22,752 nucleotides of DNA from Actinomycetes bacterium (GCA_030598355.1 JAUVQD010000001.1:1-22752), one strand, 5' to 3'; positions 6,672-15,240 are shown, numbered from the stretch's first letter. A program made the numbers and translations. The notes: a model not told the origin generated them from the letters alone.

Positions 6672-7730
6672 TTGACAAAAAAGAGTCGTGACGAAAAACA
6701 TTTGCTAGCTTTAAGCGGGTTGCCTTTTGGCATTGGAAGCATGCCGAACGAAGACCCGGTTTCAACATGTGAGATGATAGTTGAGAATTTCCCCGAGAGC
6801 CCATTCTGGCCGGAGCTACCTCAACGTAGTTGGCGAGAATCCATGGGGGTTGAACAAGCGCGTGATCTGCCAGGCATGGTGACCGATGAGAAGAATGGTC
6901 GTGTCTTTTTCGATACCACCAAGGATATCTCGGGAGATCTTGAAGTATTCTACAATAGCTATCTCGATGATGATATATCGAAATACGCGATCTCAGGAGA
7001 ATTCCTCTCCGGTTTAGACGCCATGATCACGACGATCAAACGACGAGGCTTGTCGCCGCTTGTCCTCAAGGGGCAGTTGACGGGACCAACTACGCTGGGT
7101 TTGATCCTGAAAGATCAAAACAATAAAGCGCTACTCTTTAACGAGCAAATGATGGATGTTTTGACAAAAGCGACGGCCATGAAAGCCAAATGGCTGGTTC
7201 GGTTAATGGAAAAATATTGTGAGGTGCCGATTGTCTTTTTTGATGAACCGATGCTTCAATCTATCGGATCCGCTTCAGTCCCTATCGACAACGAGCTGGC
7301 GATTAAAAGGCTCAAGGAAATCATTGACTCCGTTGATTGCTTGACCGGTGGTCATTGTTGCGGAAACACGGATTGGTCGATTTTGATGGCTGCTGGAAAC
7401 GACATAATTGCTTTCGACGCTTGGAGTTACCTTGACACCATAACTCTCTATGCGAAAGAGCTCAAAGATTTTATTGAAAATGACGGATTTCTGGCTTGGG
7501 GCATAATACCGGCTTCAGCGGAAGGGGCAAGCGTCAGTGTTGATGAGCTGAAGACCCGACTCCGAAGCGGTTTTTCAAAAGTCGCCCTTAAGACCGGCCT
7601 TACGCAGGAAATACTTGCAAAACATAGCATCATTACTCCGGGCTGCGGATTGGGAAGCCTCAGCGAAGATCAGGCTCGTATAATTCTAGAGAAGACCTCT
7701 GAGATCGCAGGAAAGATTTTAGACACTTAA
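6672..7730 (+). CDS. MetE/UroD-superfamily zinc methyltransferase-like protein
   Basis: This 352-residue TIM-barrel protein resembles the C-terminal half of cobalamin-independent methionine synthase. The N-terminus has GIGSMPNEDP (20-29) and the PFWPELPQRS block typical of a poorly characterised branch. FFDEPML (189-195) is the usual acidic barrel strand. HCCGNTDW (H228, C229, C230) and TPGCGLGSL (C325) supply the His, Cys and Cys that hold zinc in MetE. It probably moves a methyl group to or from a thiol, perhaps with a corrinoid donor given the cob genes nearby, but substrate and donor are not visible. The TTG start has AGGA at 6659-6662 with 9-base spacing. A TATATT -10-like box lies at 6653-6658. 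It is much shorter than full MetE (about 750 residues) but normal for this stand-alone branch. Confidence 0.85.
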   Translation: MTKKSRDEKHLLALSGLPFGIGSMPNEDPVSTCEMIVENFPESPFWPELPQRSWRESMGVEQARDLPGMVTDEKNGRVFFDTTKDISGDLEVFYNSYLDDDISKYAISGEFLSGLDAMITTIKRRGLSPLVLKGQLTGPTTLGLILKDQNNKALLFNEQMMDVLTKATAMKAKWLVRLMEKYCEVPIVFFDEPMLQSIGSASVPIDNELAIKRLKEIIDSVDCLTGGHCCGNTDWSILMAAGNDIIAFDAWSYLDTITLYAKELKDFIENDGFLAWGIIPASAEGASVSVDELKTRLRSGFSKVALKTGLTQEILAKHSIITPGCGLGSLSEDQARIILEKTSEIAGKILDT

Positions 7731-7752
7731 ACTTATAATACTACTGCCTTAG

Positions 7753-7781
7753 TTTACTTCTAAACTCCTTCAATCTATAAT
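7753..7781 (+). promoter_or_regulatory. Promoter of comEA
   Basis: TTTACT (7753-7758) is 17 bases from a perfect TATAAT (7776-7781). The ATG at 7792 is only 10 bases downstream, leaving a leader of roughly 4 bases and no room for a ribosome binding site. Translation is probably leaderless. Confidence 0.6.
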
Positions 7782-7791
7782 TTGAGACATT

Positions 7792-8442
7792 ATGACGATT
7801 CCTCCTGATTTAGGTGACTGGTTCAAAGAACAAATGCGCTCCCTCAAAGAGCAGACACGTTTTAGTCGACCCCAAGTTATAGTTGTCACCGTGCTGGCGA
7901 TAGCAATAGCTTTTGCGGGCCTCTTGGTTAACAAACAAACCCGGATTACGAAGCCCCGACTCGAACAGCCCAAACGGCGCGTTGCCGTCAAGAAAAAAGA
8001 GAAAGCGGTTACGCAGATATATGTTCATGTTGGGGGTTCTGTTCTAAGGCCCGGTTTATATCGATTGCAGCTTGGCGCACGAGCCGCTGAGGCCATACAG
8101 TCGGCCGGTGGGGTCGTTGAAGACGGCGATATCGACGCTATTAACCTGGCAACCAAGCTGACGGATGGCCAGAAGATCGTTGTGCCTAAAATCAGGAGCT
8201 TAAGCGAAACAAGCTCGCCTCTGATCTATGACGCGGATTCTGAGGATCCACTGGTTAATTTAAATACAGCCGCAACAATTCAACTTGAAAGCTTAGATGG
8301 CATTGGCCCGGTTCTGGCCGGAAGAATAGTTGATTGGCGACAAAAACACAGTGGGTTTAAGACCATTCGGCAACTTAATGATGTCAGTGGTATCGGCCCA
8401 AAAAAATATCAGCAAATCAAAGACTCTGTCAAAGTAGAATAA
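7792..8442 (+). CDS. comEA: ComEA, DNA-binding competence protein
   Basis: ComEA binds incoming double-stranded DNA outside the membrane during natural transformation and hands it to the ComEC channel. Of 216 residues, 28-46 are a membrane anchor after a short cytoplasmic start. 76-132 are an SLBB domain (YVHVGGSVLRPGLYRL). 155-215 are paired helix-hairpin-helix motifs (LDGIGPVLAGRIVDWR and VSGIGPKKYQQI) that contact the DNA backbone. The order anchor-SLBB-HhH is standard. comEC follows after one base. The start codon lacks a ribosome binding site and sits just after a promoter. Confidence 0.95.
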   Translation: MTIPPDLGDWFKEQMRSLKEQTRFSRPQVIVVTVLAIAIAFAGLLVNKQTRITKPRLEQPKRRVAVKKKEKAVTQIYVHVGGSVLRPGLYRLQLGARAAEAIQSAGGVVEDGDIDAINLATKLTDGQKIVVPKIRSLSETSSPLIYDADSEDPLVNLNTAATIQLESLDGIGPVLAGRIVDWRQKHSGFKTIRQLNDVSGIGPKKYQQIKDSVKVE

Positions 8443-8443
8443 C

Positions 8444-10420
8444 TTGTCTCCGGCAGTAGTGGTCGCCCTCGGCACAATGGCGGGCATTTCCTTAGCTTCC
8501 CTGATAGATCTACCCTATCTCGCCTTATGGGCTATTTTCATGTTTATGTGTTCAGCAGCACTGATACGTACGATCGCTCAGCCCTCCGGAGTTCAAACCC
8601 TTACTATCTTCATTATCTTTGTCTTGCTCGGTTGTCTACTGCTTAAAATGTCTCCAGGCAAATATGAATCACATCGCGCTGAAACTCATACTAATCCCTT
8701 TTACAAGTCGATCGCTAAGTTGTCCGGCAAGGCTCTGAATGAGAAGAATAATTCTCTTATGCTGGCAATTGTCTTTGGCGATCAAAAGAATGTAGACCCT
8801 GCAGAAAAAGACAACTTCAGGCGGGCGGGTCTTCTTCACATGTTTGCCGCTTCCGGCTTCAATGTCGCCCTGTTGGCGGGATTCATAATGATATTGGCGA
8901 GATACGCAAGTTCCCCTAAGACAGCTTCAGCTGCTCTGGCGCTGATCAGCGTCATATTTTATCTCTGGCTCGTTGGCTCGTCGCCTTCAGTTGCGCGGGC
9001 AGTGGTCATGTCTATTATTTTGTACTTGGCTATTTTTTTCGGTCGCAGAGTTGACGCGCTGGCGTCTACATCTATAGCGGCCGTAATTTTACTGGCCATT
9101 GACCCTAGAGCGCTTTTTGACATCGGTTGGCAATTGTCATTCGCAAGTCTCTTCGGCCTCCTGGTTTTGGCGCCACTTATCGCTAAGCTGTTTGAAAATG
9201 AAAGATCGAAAGTTGTCTCAGCATTTTCACTCACCCTTGGAGCGCAAATAGCAGTAGCCCCTTTTCTAATCAACTATTTCGGTCAGTTGTCGACACTCTC
9301 TGTTCTTGCAAATCCGATGGCTTCCGGCGTTGTCGCTTATGTCACTGTCGTTGGTTTTCTGGCCGCCTTCATGTCGACATTCTGGCCGACGCTTGCCGGA
9401 TACATATTCGCAACGCTTTCACCACCTCTTGCATTCGTCAGTTGGACTTCGTCGGTCTTCGCAAATATCCCCGCTTCCACAATTGACATGCAAGCGTCGC
9501 TTGCGTATGCGGTTCTTTTTCTGGTTCTGACTTTAATGGTTTTCGCAGCCTTCCGATCCCTCAAGAGAAGGCTAACCATGTCAGCGATAATAATCTTTAT
9601 AATTGCGGCACAGACCGCCGGGCTTTGGATAAATCTGGCCCAAGGAATTCAGCGCGAAGCCCTATCTGTGCACTTTCTTGATATCGGGCAAGGGGACGCT
9701 ACGCTCATAAAATCGGGAGACGGTTCCGTGATATTGATCGATGGAGGTCGGGATTTCTTTTTACTCGATCGAGAGTTGCGCCAGCGCCGAGTCAACCACC
9801 TGGACTTGGTAATCATCTCACATGCTCACGCGGACCATCTAGGTTCGGTCTCTGAGCTTGTGAAGAAATACCCTGTTGCCGCGGTTATTGAGCCGGGCAT
9901 TAAGTATGATTCCGACGCCTATCGAGACTTCAGGCAAGCCTTGGCAGTCAACAATATTCCGCGTTTAATTGGTCGTATGCACCAAAAGTACCAGGTAGGG
10001 GAGATTGAAATTAAAATTCTTTGGCCCAGAAAGGATCTGATAATCGGTAGCAATTCTGATGTTAACAATAACTCCATAGTCGCAAGAATCGAATATAAGA
10101 AATTTAGTCTACTCTTAACCGGCGACATTGAAGAAGAAGCTATCGGTGAGTTAAGTGAGAGCAGCGTCGACCTAAAATCCCAGGTTTTGAAAGTGTCGCA
10201 CCAAGGAAGCGCAAATGGTACGACTATCGACCTGCTTAAGAAAGTGCAACCAAAATACGCGATCATCTCTGTCGGGCGAAACAATCCTTTTGGCCATCCT
10301 CACCAGATCACGCTTCGCCGGTTGAATAAGTTTACGTTGAAAACTCTGAGAACTGATCAAGACGGAGATATCTATATTGGCACCGACGGAAAATCGATAG
10401 AAATGGTTAGCGATAAGTAA
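8444..10420 (+). CDS. comEC: ComEC, DNA-uptake channel with metallo-beta-lactamase domain
   Basis: ComEC forms the inner-membrane channel for single-stranded DNA uptake. The 658-residue protein has N-terminal helices, then the competence domain (FGDQKNVDPAEKDNFRRAGLLHMFAASGFNVALLAG, about 111-146) with many membrane helices. From about residue 408 it carries a metallo-beta-lactamase-like domain (FLDIGQGDATLI, DGG, and HAHADHLGS near 459-467), probably the nuclease that degrades one strand. The loop motif reads SGFN rather than SGLH, close to the SGAN form known from actinobacteria. Only about 40 residues separate the first helices from the competence domain, so the usual OB-fold part of DUF4131 appears absent. 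The start is TTG 8444 (or ATG 8477). It forms an operon with comEA. Confidence 0.95.
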   Translation: MSPAVVVALGTMAGISLASLIDLPYLALWAIFMFMCSAALIRTIAQPSGVQTLTIFIIFVLLGCLLLKMSPGKYESHRAETHTNPFYKSIAKLSGKALNEKNNSLMLAIVFGDQKNVDPAEKDNFRRAGLLHMFAASGFNVALLAGFIMILARYASSPKTASAALALISVIFYLWLVGSSPSVARAVVMSIILYLAIFFGRRVDALASTSIAAVILLAIDPRALFDIGWQLSFASLFGLLVLAPLIAKLFENERSKVVSAFSLTLGAQIAVAPFLINYFGQLSTLSVLANPMASGVVAYVTVVGFLAAFMSTFWPTLAGYIFATLSPPLAFVSWTSSVFANIPASTIDMQASLAYAVLFLVLTLMVFAAFRSLKRRLTMSAIIIFIIAAQTAGLWINLAQGIQREALSVHFLDIGQGDATLIKSGDGSVILIDGGRDFFLLDRELRQRRVNHLDLVIISHAHADHLGSVSELVKKYPVAAVIEPGIKYDSDAYRDFRQALAVNNIPRLIGRMHQKYQVGEIEIKILWPRKDLIIGSNSDVNNNSIVARIEYKKFSLLLTGDIEEEAIGELSESSVDLKSQVLKVSHQGSANGTTIDLLKKVQPKYAIISVGRNNPFGHPHQITLRRLNKFTLKTLRTDQDGDIYIGTDGKSIEMVSDK

Positions 10421-10445
10421 TTATTTCGTTCGGAAAAGCCAGGGC

Positions 10446-10456
10446 TATAATATAAA
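10446..10456 (+). promoter_or_regulatory. -10 region for holA
   Basis: TATAAT (10446-10451) runs into TATAAA (10451-10456). The ATG of holA is at 10465, 8-13 bases further on, with no ribosome binding site, so a leaderless or near-leaderless transcript is likely. No matching -35 box is visible. Confidence 0.5.
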
Positions 10457-10464
10457 ATAGAAAT

Positions 10465-11457
10465 ATGGCAGAAGATAGCACCAAGTTTGAGCTCATCTAT
10501 TTCATATACGGAAAATACGCTCTTTTGCTCAAAGAAGCGTTAAATAGGCTTACCGCCAAGATTTCGACTGCCGACCAGGAAACCTTGCAGGTTACTAGTT
10601 TTAGTCTTCTTGAAAATGATATGGACGAAATAATGGTCTCATTGGAGACCTTGTCTTTCTTTAGCGGGCAACGCTTGATAATTATTGGCGACATTCTGGA
10701 AATAAAGAAAGCTGACCAAAAACGTTTGTTGGACTACATTGGCAACCCGAATCCTCAAACGGTCTTAGTTGTCACAACATCTTTAGACGGCAAAGACGCC
10801 CCTAAGAAATTGAAACAAAACCAGATATTTAAGGCTTGTTCGATCTCCAGCGTAGCTCAAGTTCATGAATACAAACTAAAAGGCGGTACCAGTTCATGGG
10901 CCAAAAAAAGATTCGCGTCCCGAGACAAAACTATCGACGACGATGTGCTTGATTTTTTATTGGCGCGGGTCGGGGATAACCTTAATCGACTGGAAAATGA
11001 GATAGCCAAGATCTCTGATGCCGCAGGCAAAGACATTAAAGAGATTGATAAAACTATGGTCGAGCACGTTGCGGCCGCGGCTTTTGAGGCAGAGGTTTTT
11101 GACCTGATAGGCACAGTTATTGACCGTAATGCTGAGATGGCTCTAGCTCAACTTTCGACTATCTTAATGCGTGATTCGGCTTTTGGTCGAATATTTAGTT
11201 TACTTGAACGCCAATTCCGATTGCTCCTTCTGACGAAGACCAAGGGCAAAGGAATGCGGGGTCAAAATTTAGCCAAAGTGCTTGGCGTTAGCCCCGGTCA
11301 AACTTACTATTTGGAAAAACAAAGCCGTCTTTTTACTTTGCCTCAGCTCAAAGCTGCCTTGATGTCGCTGGTCAAGATTGATCACGCAAGAAAAAACAGC
11401 TCAACCTCACCTAAGCTTTTGCTTGAAAAGACAATTGTTGATTTGTGCGGAAGATAA
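10465..11457 (+). CDS. holA: HolA, DNA polymerase III delta subunit
   Basis: Delta opens the sliding clamp as part of the clamp loader. The 330-residue length and layout fit: an N-terminal domain beginning FELIYFIYGKYALLLKEAL (in place of the degenerate P-loop GxDxYL), strands with LETLSFFSGQRLIII near 55-75, and a C-terminal helical collar with LENEIAKIS and FGRIFSLLERQFRLLLLTK. The position after comEA-comEC and facing rpsT is conserved in Gram-positive lineages and supports the call. The start codon follows a TATAAT box closely without a ribosome binding site. The stop lies 12 bases from the rpsT stop on the other strand. Confidence 0.95.
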   Translation: MAEDSTKFELIYFIYGKYALLLKEALNRLTAKISTADQETLQVTSFSLLENDMDEIMVSLETLSFFSGQRLIIIGDILEIKKADQKRLLDYIGNPNPQTVLVVTTSLDGKDAPKKLKQNQIFKACSISSVAQVHEYKLKGGTSSWAKKRFASRDKTIDDDVLDFLLARVGDNLNRLENEIAKISDAAGKDIKEIDKTMVEHVAAAAFEAEVFDLIGTVIDRNAEMALAQLSTILMRDSAFGRIFSLLERQFRLLLLTKTKGKGMRGQNLAKVLGVSPGQTYYLEKQSRLFTLPQLKAALMSLVKIDHARKNSSTSPKLLLEKTIVDLCGR

Positions 11458-11469
11458 GACCCTGGAGAT

Positions 11470-11739
11470 CTATTTCTTTTTGATCGAACCAAGCGCCTTC
11501 GAGAGAGCGGATTTCCTATTAGCGGCGTTGTTGCGATGGATTACTTTTTTGGAAACTGCAGAATCCAAAGCCTTTACCGAATTATCGTATGCTTCCTTAG
11601 CGGCTTTTTTGTCTTTCTTGTCCACGGCCGCACGAAACTTTGCAATTGATGTTTTAATGCCTGAGCGCACTGCTTTATTGCGCTCATGTTGACCCTCAGT
11701 GACCTTTATTCTTTTGATTGCCGATTTAATATTTGCCAA
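11470..11739 (-). CDS. rpsT: Ribosomal protein bS20
   Basis: bS20 binds 16S rRNA early in 30S assembly. The protein begins MANIKSAIKRIKVTEGQHERNKAVRS and ends ALGSIKKK, a clear S20, with 89 residues. The true start is TTG at 11739, preceded by GGGGGA in a purine-rich stretch. The longer frame from ATG 11763 would add an MLLRGGNK-type tail not seen in the family. It converges with holA. A plausible promoter (an extended -10 TGTGATAAC) lies upstream on this strand, near 11770-11780. Confidence 0.97.
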   Translation of the reverse strand: MANIKSAIKRIKVTEGQHERNKAVRSGIKTSIAKFRAAVDKKDKKAAKEAYDNSVKALDSAVSKKVIHRNNAANRKSALSKALGSIKKK

Positions 11740-11784
11740 TTTATTTCCCCCGCGTAAAAGCATTGGGATGTTATCACATATTAA

Positions 11785-11797
11785 TTGCGGTACGCAA
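11785..11797. repeat. TTGCG-N3-CGCAA inverted repeat between divergent rpsT and murJ
   Basis: Arms TTGCG and CGCAA are separated by GTA in the 121-base gap between the two divergent starts. Its position on the rpsT -35 side (TTGCGT on the minus strand) allows an operator role, but short dyads of this size also arise by chance. Confidence 0.3.
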
Positions 11798-11860
11798 GTT
11801 TATGCCCCAGCTATGCTATGATTATTCAGCCCTTGACGCACGAATCCGGGAGAAAAATAC

Positions 11861-13459
11861 TTGGCAGACAGAAAAATTAATCTGAGTCGTTCGACCGGCA
11901 TTGTCTCAATTGCCACCGCATTGAGCCGCGTTACGGGGTTTATTAGCCTTCTTTTTATCGCTGAGGCTCTTGGATACTCTCGCCTTCAAGATTCATACAA
12001 TTTGGCAAATATGATGCCAAATATGATCTATGAGTTGATTGCCGGCGGGATTCTCACTTCAATACTGATTCCTATTTTTATTACCAGTCGGGTCACAGAA
12101 GGGGAGGCCGGGTGGAGAGCTGTAAGCAACATCATGAACATAGCTATATTGTTCCTTGTCGGGATTGCGCTTCTGGGGTCAATCTTTTCTTACTATTTCG
12201 TGAGAGTTCAAACTTTCTTGGTTCCGACAGATAAGGTAAGCATCGCGCAACTTAATTTCTTCTTTAAGTTCTTTGTTTGGGAAATAGTGTTTTATGGTCT
12301 AACCGCCTTGCTCAATGGCATACTCCAGGCACATCGACGCTTTACAATGCCAGCGCTTGCTCCGATCTTCAATAATGTGGTCGTGATATTGACGATTGTT
12401 CTTTTTTATTTGCCTCTCAAGGAAAGTAATCCGAACCTCGCGCTTATCGCTTTGGCGCTTGGAACTACGCTTGGAATAGCGGCCATGGCCCTTGTGCAAC
12501 TTCCGGCCTTGTTCAAGATCGGTTGGCAGTATCACGCGGTTATTGACTTTCGCGATCCGGCTTTTAAACAGCTTTCGATTTTGGCTTTACCGGTTGTCGT
12601 CTATGTAGCAAGCAATCAGATAGGGCTCACCGTTTCAAATGCTCTGGCCTGGCAGTTTACAGGCGGAGTAACTGCTTTTTTGTATGGTTGGAGGTTTTTT
12701 CAAATGCCGTATGGTCTTCTTGCGGCCTCTATTTCAACTGTCCTGTTTCCTGATTTTGCCGAACAAGCGGCCAAATCAAATTTTCGCGCCTTTAAAGAAA
12801 CGCTTTTTAAGGCCATAAGCACGACCGCGTTCATCATAATTCCCGTGAGCATCGGTCTCTTCCTCTTAAGTTCAAAGATATTTATCTTAATATTCGCAAA
12901 TATCCTTGGAAAATTTACTGTGCCTGATGCACTTCAAATTGCCGAGGTCATGGCATATTTCGTTCTCGGACTTTTGCCGTTTTCATTATTCATGCTCTTT
13001 AACAGGGTTTTTTATTCGCTTAAAGACACGCAAACATCAATGAAAGTAAACGCCTTGGGCGTCCCGCTAAATATCGGGTTAAATTTTTTGTTGGTAAGGC
13101 ATTTTGGCGTAGCCGGTTTGGCAATGGGCCACAGCTTAACTTATCTTGCTACCATGAGTTTACTTATTTACTTGCTAAAGAAAAGAATAGGCCCGATAAA
13201 CGGGCGGGCCTTGCTACTCAAAACAACGAAGTTTGCTCTAATATCCGCGATTATGGGAGTGTTTATTGTGATCGCTGGTAATTTCACGACGTTCACTCTC
13301 GCTTTCTCAGATACGACCGAGAATCTCATAGTTTTGGTGATTAGCACGCTTTTGGGAGGAACTATTTATATAGCCCTGAACAAAGCTCTTGGTACCGAAG
13401 AAGTTCGTTTCTTGCCCAAAATGATCAGGGGCATACTTGGAAGAGCTGGGAAACCTTGA
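11861..13459 (+). CDS. murJ: MurJ, lipid II flippase
   Basis: MurJ flips lipid II across the membrane for peptidoglycan synthesis. The 532-residue protein has about 14 hydrophobic segments. The N-terminus (SRSTGIVSIATALSRVTGFI, then LAEALG and FNLPNM-type DSYNLANMMPNMIYELIAGGILTS) is the diagnostic first block of MurJ/MviN. NRVFYSLKDTQTSMKVN near the middle of the C-terminal half is another family block. The start is TTG 11861 with GGGAGA at 11848-11853 (7-base spacing). The small NIL gene follows, with its start codon 65 bases after the murJ stop. Confidence 0.95.
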   Translation: MADRKINLSRSTGIVSIATALSRVTGFISLLFIAEALGYSRLQDSYNLANMMPNMIYELIAGGILTSILIPIFITSRVTEGEAGWRAVSNIMNIAILFLVGIALLGSIFSYYFVRVQTFLVPTDKVSIAQLNFFFKFFVWEIVFYGLTALLNGILQAHRRFTMPALAPIFNNVVVILTIVLFYLPLKESNPNLALIALALGTTLGIAAMALVQLPALFKIGWQYHAVIDFRDPAFKQLSILALPVVVYVASNQIGLTVSNALAWQFTGGVTAFLYGWRFFQMPYGLLAASISTVLFPDFAEQAAKSNFRAFKETLFKAISTTAFIIIPVSIGLFLLSSKIFILIFANILGKFTVPDALQIAEVMAYFVLGLLPFSLFMLFNRVFYSLKDTQTSMKVNALGVPLNIGLNFLLVRHFGVAGLAMGHSLTYLATMSLLIYLLKKRIGPINGRALLLKTTKFALISAIMGVFIVIAGNFTTFTLAFSDTTENLIVLVISTLLGGTIYIALNKALGTEEVRFLPKMIRGILGRAGKP

Positions 13460-13524
13460 GCATTGGTTTAACCCGACTGAATTTTCTTATATCATGTGTC
13501 AAAGAAGACAAGAGGAGATGTATT

Positions 13525-13764
13525 GTGGCCAAGCTAAAAATAAAGCTTACTTTTCCAGAGAAACTCATCAAGGAACCGGCGATTTATAATCTTGGCAAGA
13601 AGTTTGATATTGTTACCAACATCAGGCGAGCCAATGTGGAAGCCAAAGTTGGCTGGGTAGTTCTTGAGATGGATGCGTCAATGGAATCCTTGCAAAAGGG
13701 CCTAAAATACCTTGATGAGGTCGGTGTCGTTGTAGAGCAACTTGATGGAGGTTTGGAAGGGTAG
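13525..13764 (+). CDS. Stand-alone NIL-domain protein
   Basis: The 79-residue protein is almost only a NIL domain (KLKIKLTFPEKLIKEPAIYNLGKKFDIVTNIRRANVEAKVGWVVLEMDA), the ferredoxin-like fold found at the C-terminus of MetN methionine transporters and in some sulfur-metabolism proteins with ferredoxin domains. The start is GTG 13525, with AGAGGAGA at 13511-13518. A longer frame back to 13456 would overlap murJ and has no family support. It converges with the IscU-MnmA gene, the stops being 19 bases apart. Its role may be ligand sensing or sulfur handling; the sequence alone does not settle this. Confidence 0.85.
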   Translation: MAKLKIKLTFPEKLIKEPAIYNLGKKFDIVTNIRRANVEAKVGWVVLEMDASMESLQKGLKYLDEVGVVVEQLDGGLEG

Positions 13765-13783
13765 CGCTTTTTAAAAAAATCAG

Positions 13784-15226
13784 CTATTCGATGATGCCCC
13801 CTCCCAAAAGCACGTTTTCAGAATAAAAAACAGCAGATTGCCCCGGTGCCATAGGACCAAATGATTCTTCGAGCTCGATATTCGCTCTTTCAGCCGCTAT
13901 AGGCTCAATTCTCGCTTTTACCATCGGGCTATTATAGCGGATCATGACCTCAGCATTAAATGAGCCTTGACCTGGCTTTACGCCAATCAGATTCAACTCA
14001 GAAACCAAAAAGTTTTTACGATATAAATCTGACCTGCCGCCTACCCGCAATGCGTTTGCCTGCGTGTCAAGGTTGAGCACGTACAGCGGATCAGGGGCAG
14101 ATATCTCGAGTCCCCGCCGCTGGCCAACCGTATAATGAATTAAACCCTTATGTTCGCCAATTTTTTCTCCATCAATATTAATAATCGGTCCGGGAGTCGG
14201 GAGATGGCCAGTTGACTCAGTGACAAATCGAGCATAGTCACCGTCTGGAACAAAACAAACATCTTGGGAATCAGGCTTTTCTGCAACATCTAGTGAAAGT
14301 TCTTTCGCAAGTTCGCGGACCTCTTTTTTTGTCATCTCGCCTAAAGGTGCTCGAAAACCTTTTAAGACCTCTTGCGTGGCGGCCCAAAACATATATGACT
14401 GGTCTTTTCCCAGATCTCTTGCCCTGACTACCTCAAAGGCGCCGTTTGGCTTCTCGTGGATTCCAACATAATGACCAGTTGCCAGGTGCGAGGCTCCAAA
14501 ATCTCTTGCTTTCTTCAAGAAATGATTAAATCGTATTCGCCGATTACATTCCACACATGGATTCGGCGTCTGCCCGGATAGATACGATCTACAAAAATGA
14601 TCAATGACTTCCGAACTAAACTCCTCCCTCATATCAATCACAAGGTGAGGGAAGCCAATTTTAGCGGCAATCGATCTGGCGTCAGCTATATCCTCCGGCG
14701 CGCAACAAGCGCGAGTGGCTGACTTCGCGAAATCGTGTAATCTTAATGTAATGCCTAGGGGTTGGTCTCCTTGTTGATGCAAGAGCGCGGCAGCGATCGC
14801 GCTATCAACACCCCCGCTCATAGCCGCGATAATTAATTCAGAGCCGTCAACAAATAGGCCCTGGTCGCGTTCGTAGTTTTCAATTGCATTAGCTAGCGCG
14901 GCGATACTTAAATCCAGACAAGAGGAACGTTTTTCAGGTAGATCTTGAAGGTGGCGAGCCAATCCTTCGCTCGTAATTTGAGCCGCCTTGAGAAAGTTTT
15001 TCCCGGCAATTAATTGAGCGCAAGCCGACGCGCCCGCGATAGCGGCCGGGCATCCGGAAGCTAAAAAAGCCGCTTCTTCGATAGTGTCACCATTAATCCT
15101 TAGGTATATGCGCACATGATCCCCGCAACCGCCGCCTGCGCTACCGACAGTATTCGCCGATTCAAGCGGGCCGATTAACCGAGGTTCTGAAAAGTGTTTG
15201 AGCCAATGAGCCGGCCTTGTCTTCAT
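13784..15226 (-). CDS. mnmA: IscU/NifU-like domain fused to MnmA tRNA-uridine 2-sulfurtransferase
   Basis: MnmA inserts sulfur at C2 of wobble U34 in tRNAs for Lys, Glu and Gln. Of 480 residues, about 1-120 are an IscU/NifU-type scaffold domain: GGGCGD (C34, D36), SGCPAAIAGASA (C59) and LPEKRSSCLDL (C103). All three scaffold cysteines are present, but the usual His before the third is Ser. From about 130 comes a complete MnmA: PP-loop SGGVDS (137-142), GQTPNPCVECNRRIRF with catalytic C227 plus C224, giving CxxC where E. coli has DxxC, and the second catalytic Cys, C324, in DSQDVCFVPDGDY. Ordinary MnmA is about 360 residues. The CxxC...C set fits an Fe-S cluster, supplied perhaps by the fused scaffold; this is inference. 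The promoter lies just upstream. Confidence 0.95.
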   Translation of the reverse strand: MKTRPAHWLKHFSEPRLIGPLESANTVGSAGGGCGDHVRIYLRINGDTIEEAAFLASGCPAAIAGASACAQLIAGKNFLKAAQITSEGLARHLQDLPEKRSSCLDLSIAALANAIENYERDQGLFVDGSELIIAAMSGGVDSAIAAALLHQQGDQPLGITLRLHDFAKSATRACCAPEDIADARSIAAKIGFPHLVIDMREEFSSEVIDHFCRSYLSGQTPNPCVECNRRIRFNHFLKKARDFGASHLATGHYVGIHEKPNGAFEVVRARDLGKDQSYMFWAATQEVLKGFRAPLGEMTKKEVRELAKELSLDVAEKPDSQDVCFVPDGDYARFVTESTGHLPTPGPIINIDGEKIGEHKGLIHYTVGQRRGLEISAPDPLYVLNLDTQANALRVGGRSDLYRKNFLVSELNLIGVKPGQGSFNAEVMIRYNSPMVKARIEPIAAERANIELEESFGPMAPGQSAVFYSENVLLGGGIIE

Positions 15227-15231
15227 AATTC

Positions 15232-15240
15232 ATTATCCCA
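15232..15240 (-). promoter_or_regulatory. Extended -10 promoter for mnmA
   Basis: On the minus strand TGGGATAAT is an extended -10 five bases before the ATG at 15226. No ribosome binding site fits in that space, so translation is probably leaderless. Confidence 0.5.

Noticed and set aside
11764..11860. Small RNA or riboswitch between rpsT and murJ
   Set aside because: Only a short dyad is visible and no terminator or conserved core; the gap fits two ordinary promoters.
13765..13783. Terminator in the T5A7 stretch between the NIL gene and mnmA
   Set aside because: No GC stem accompanies the T and A runs.
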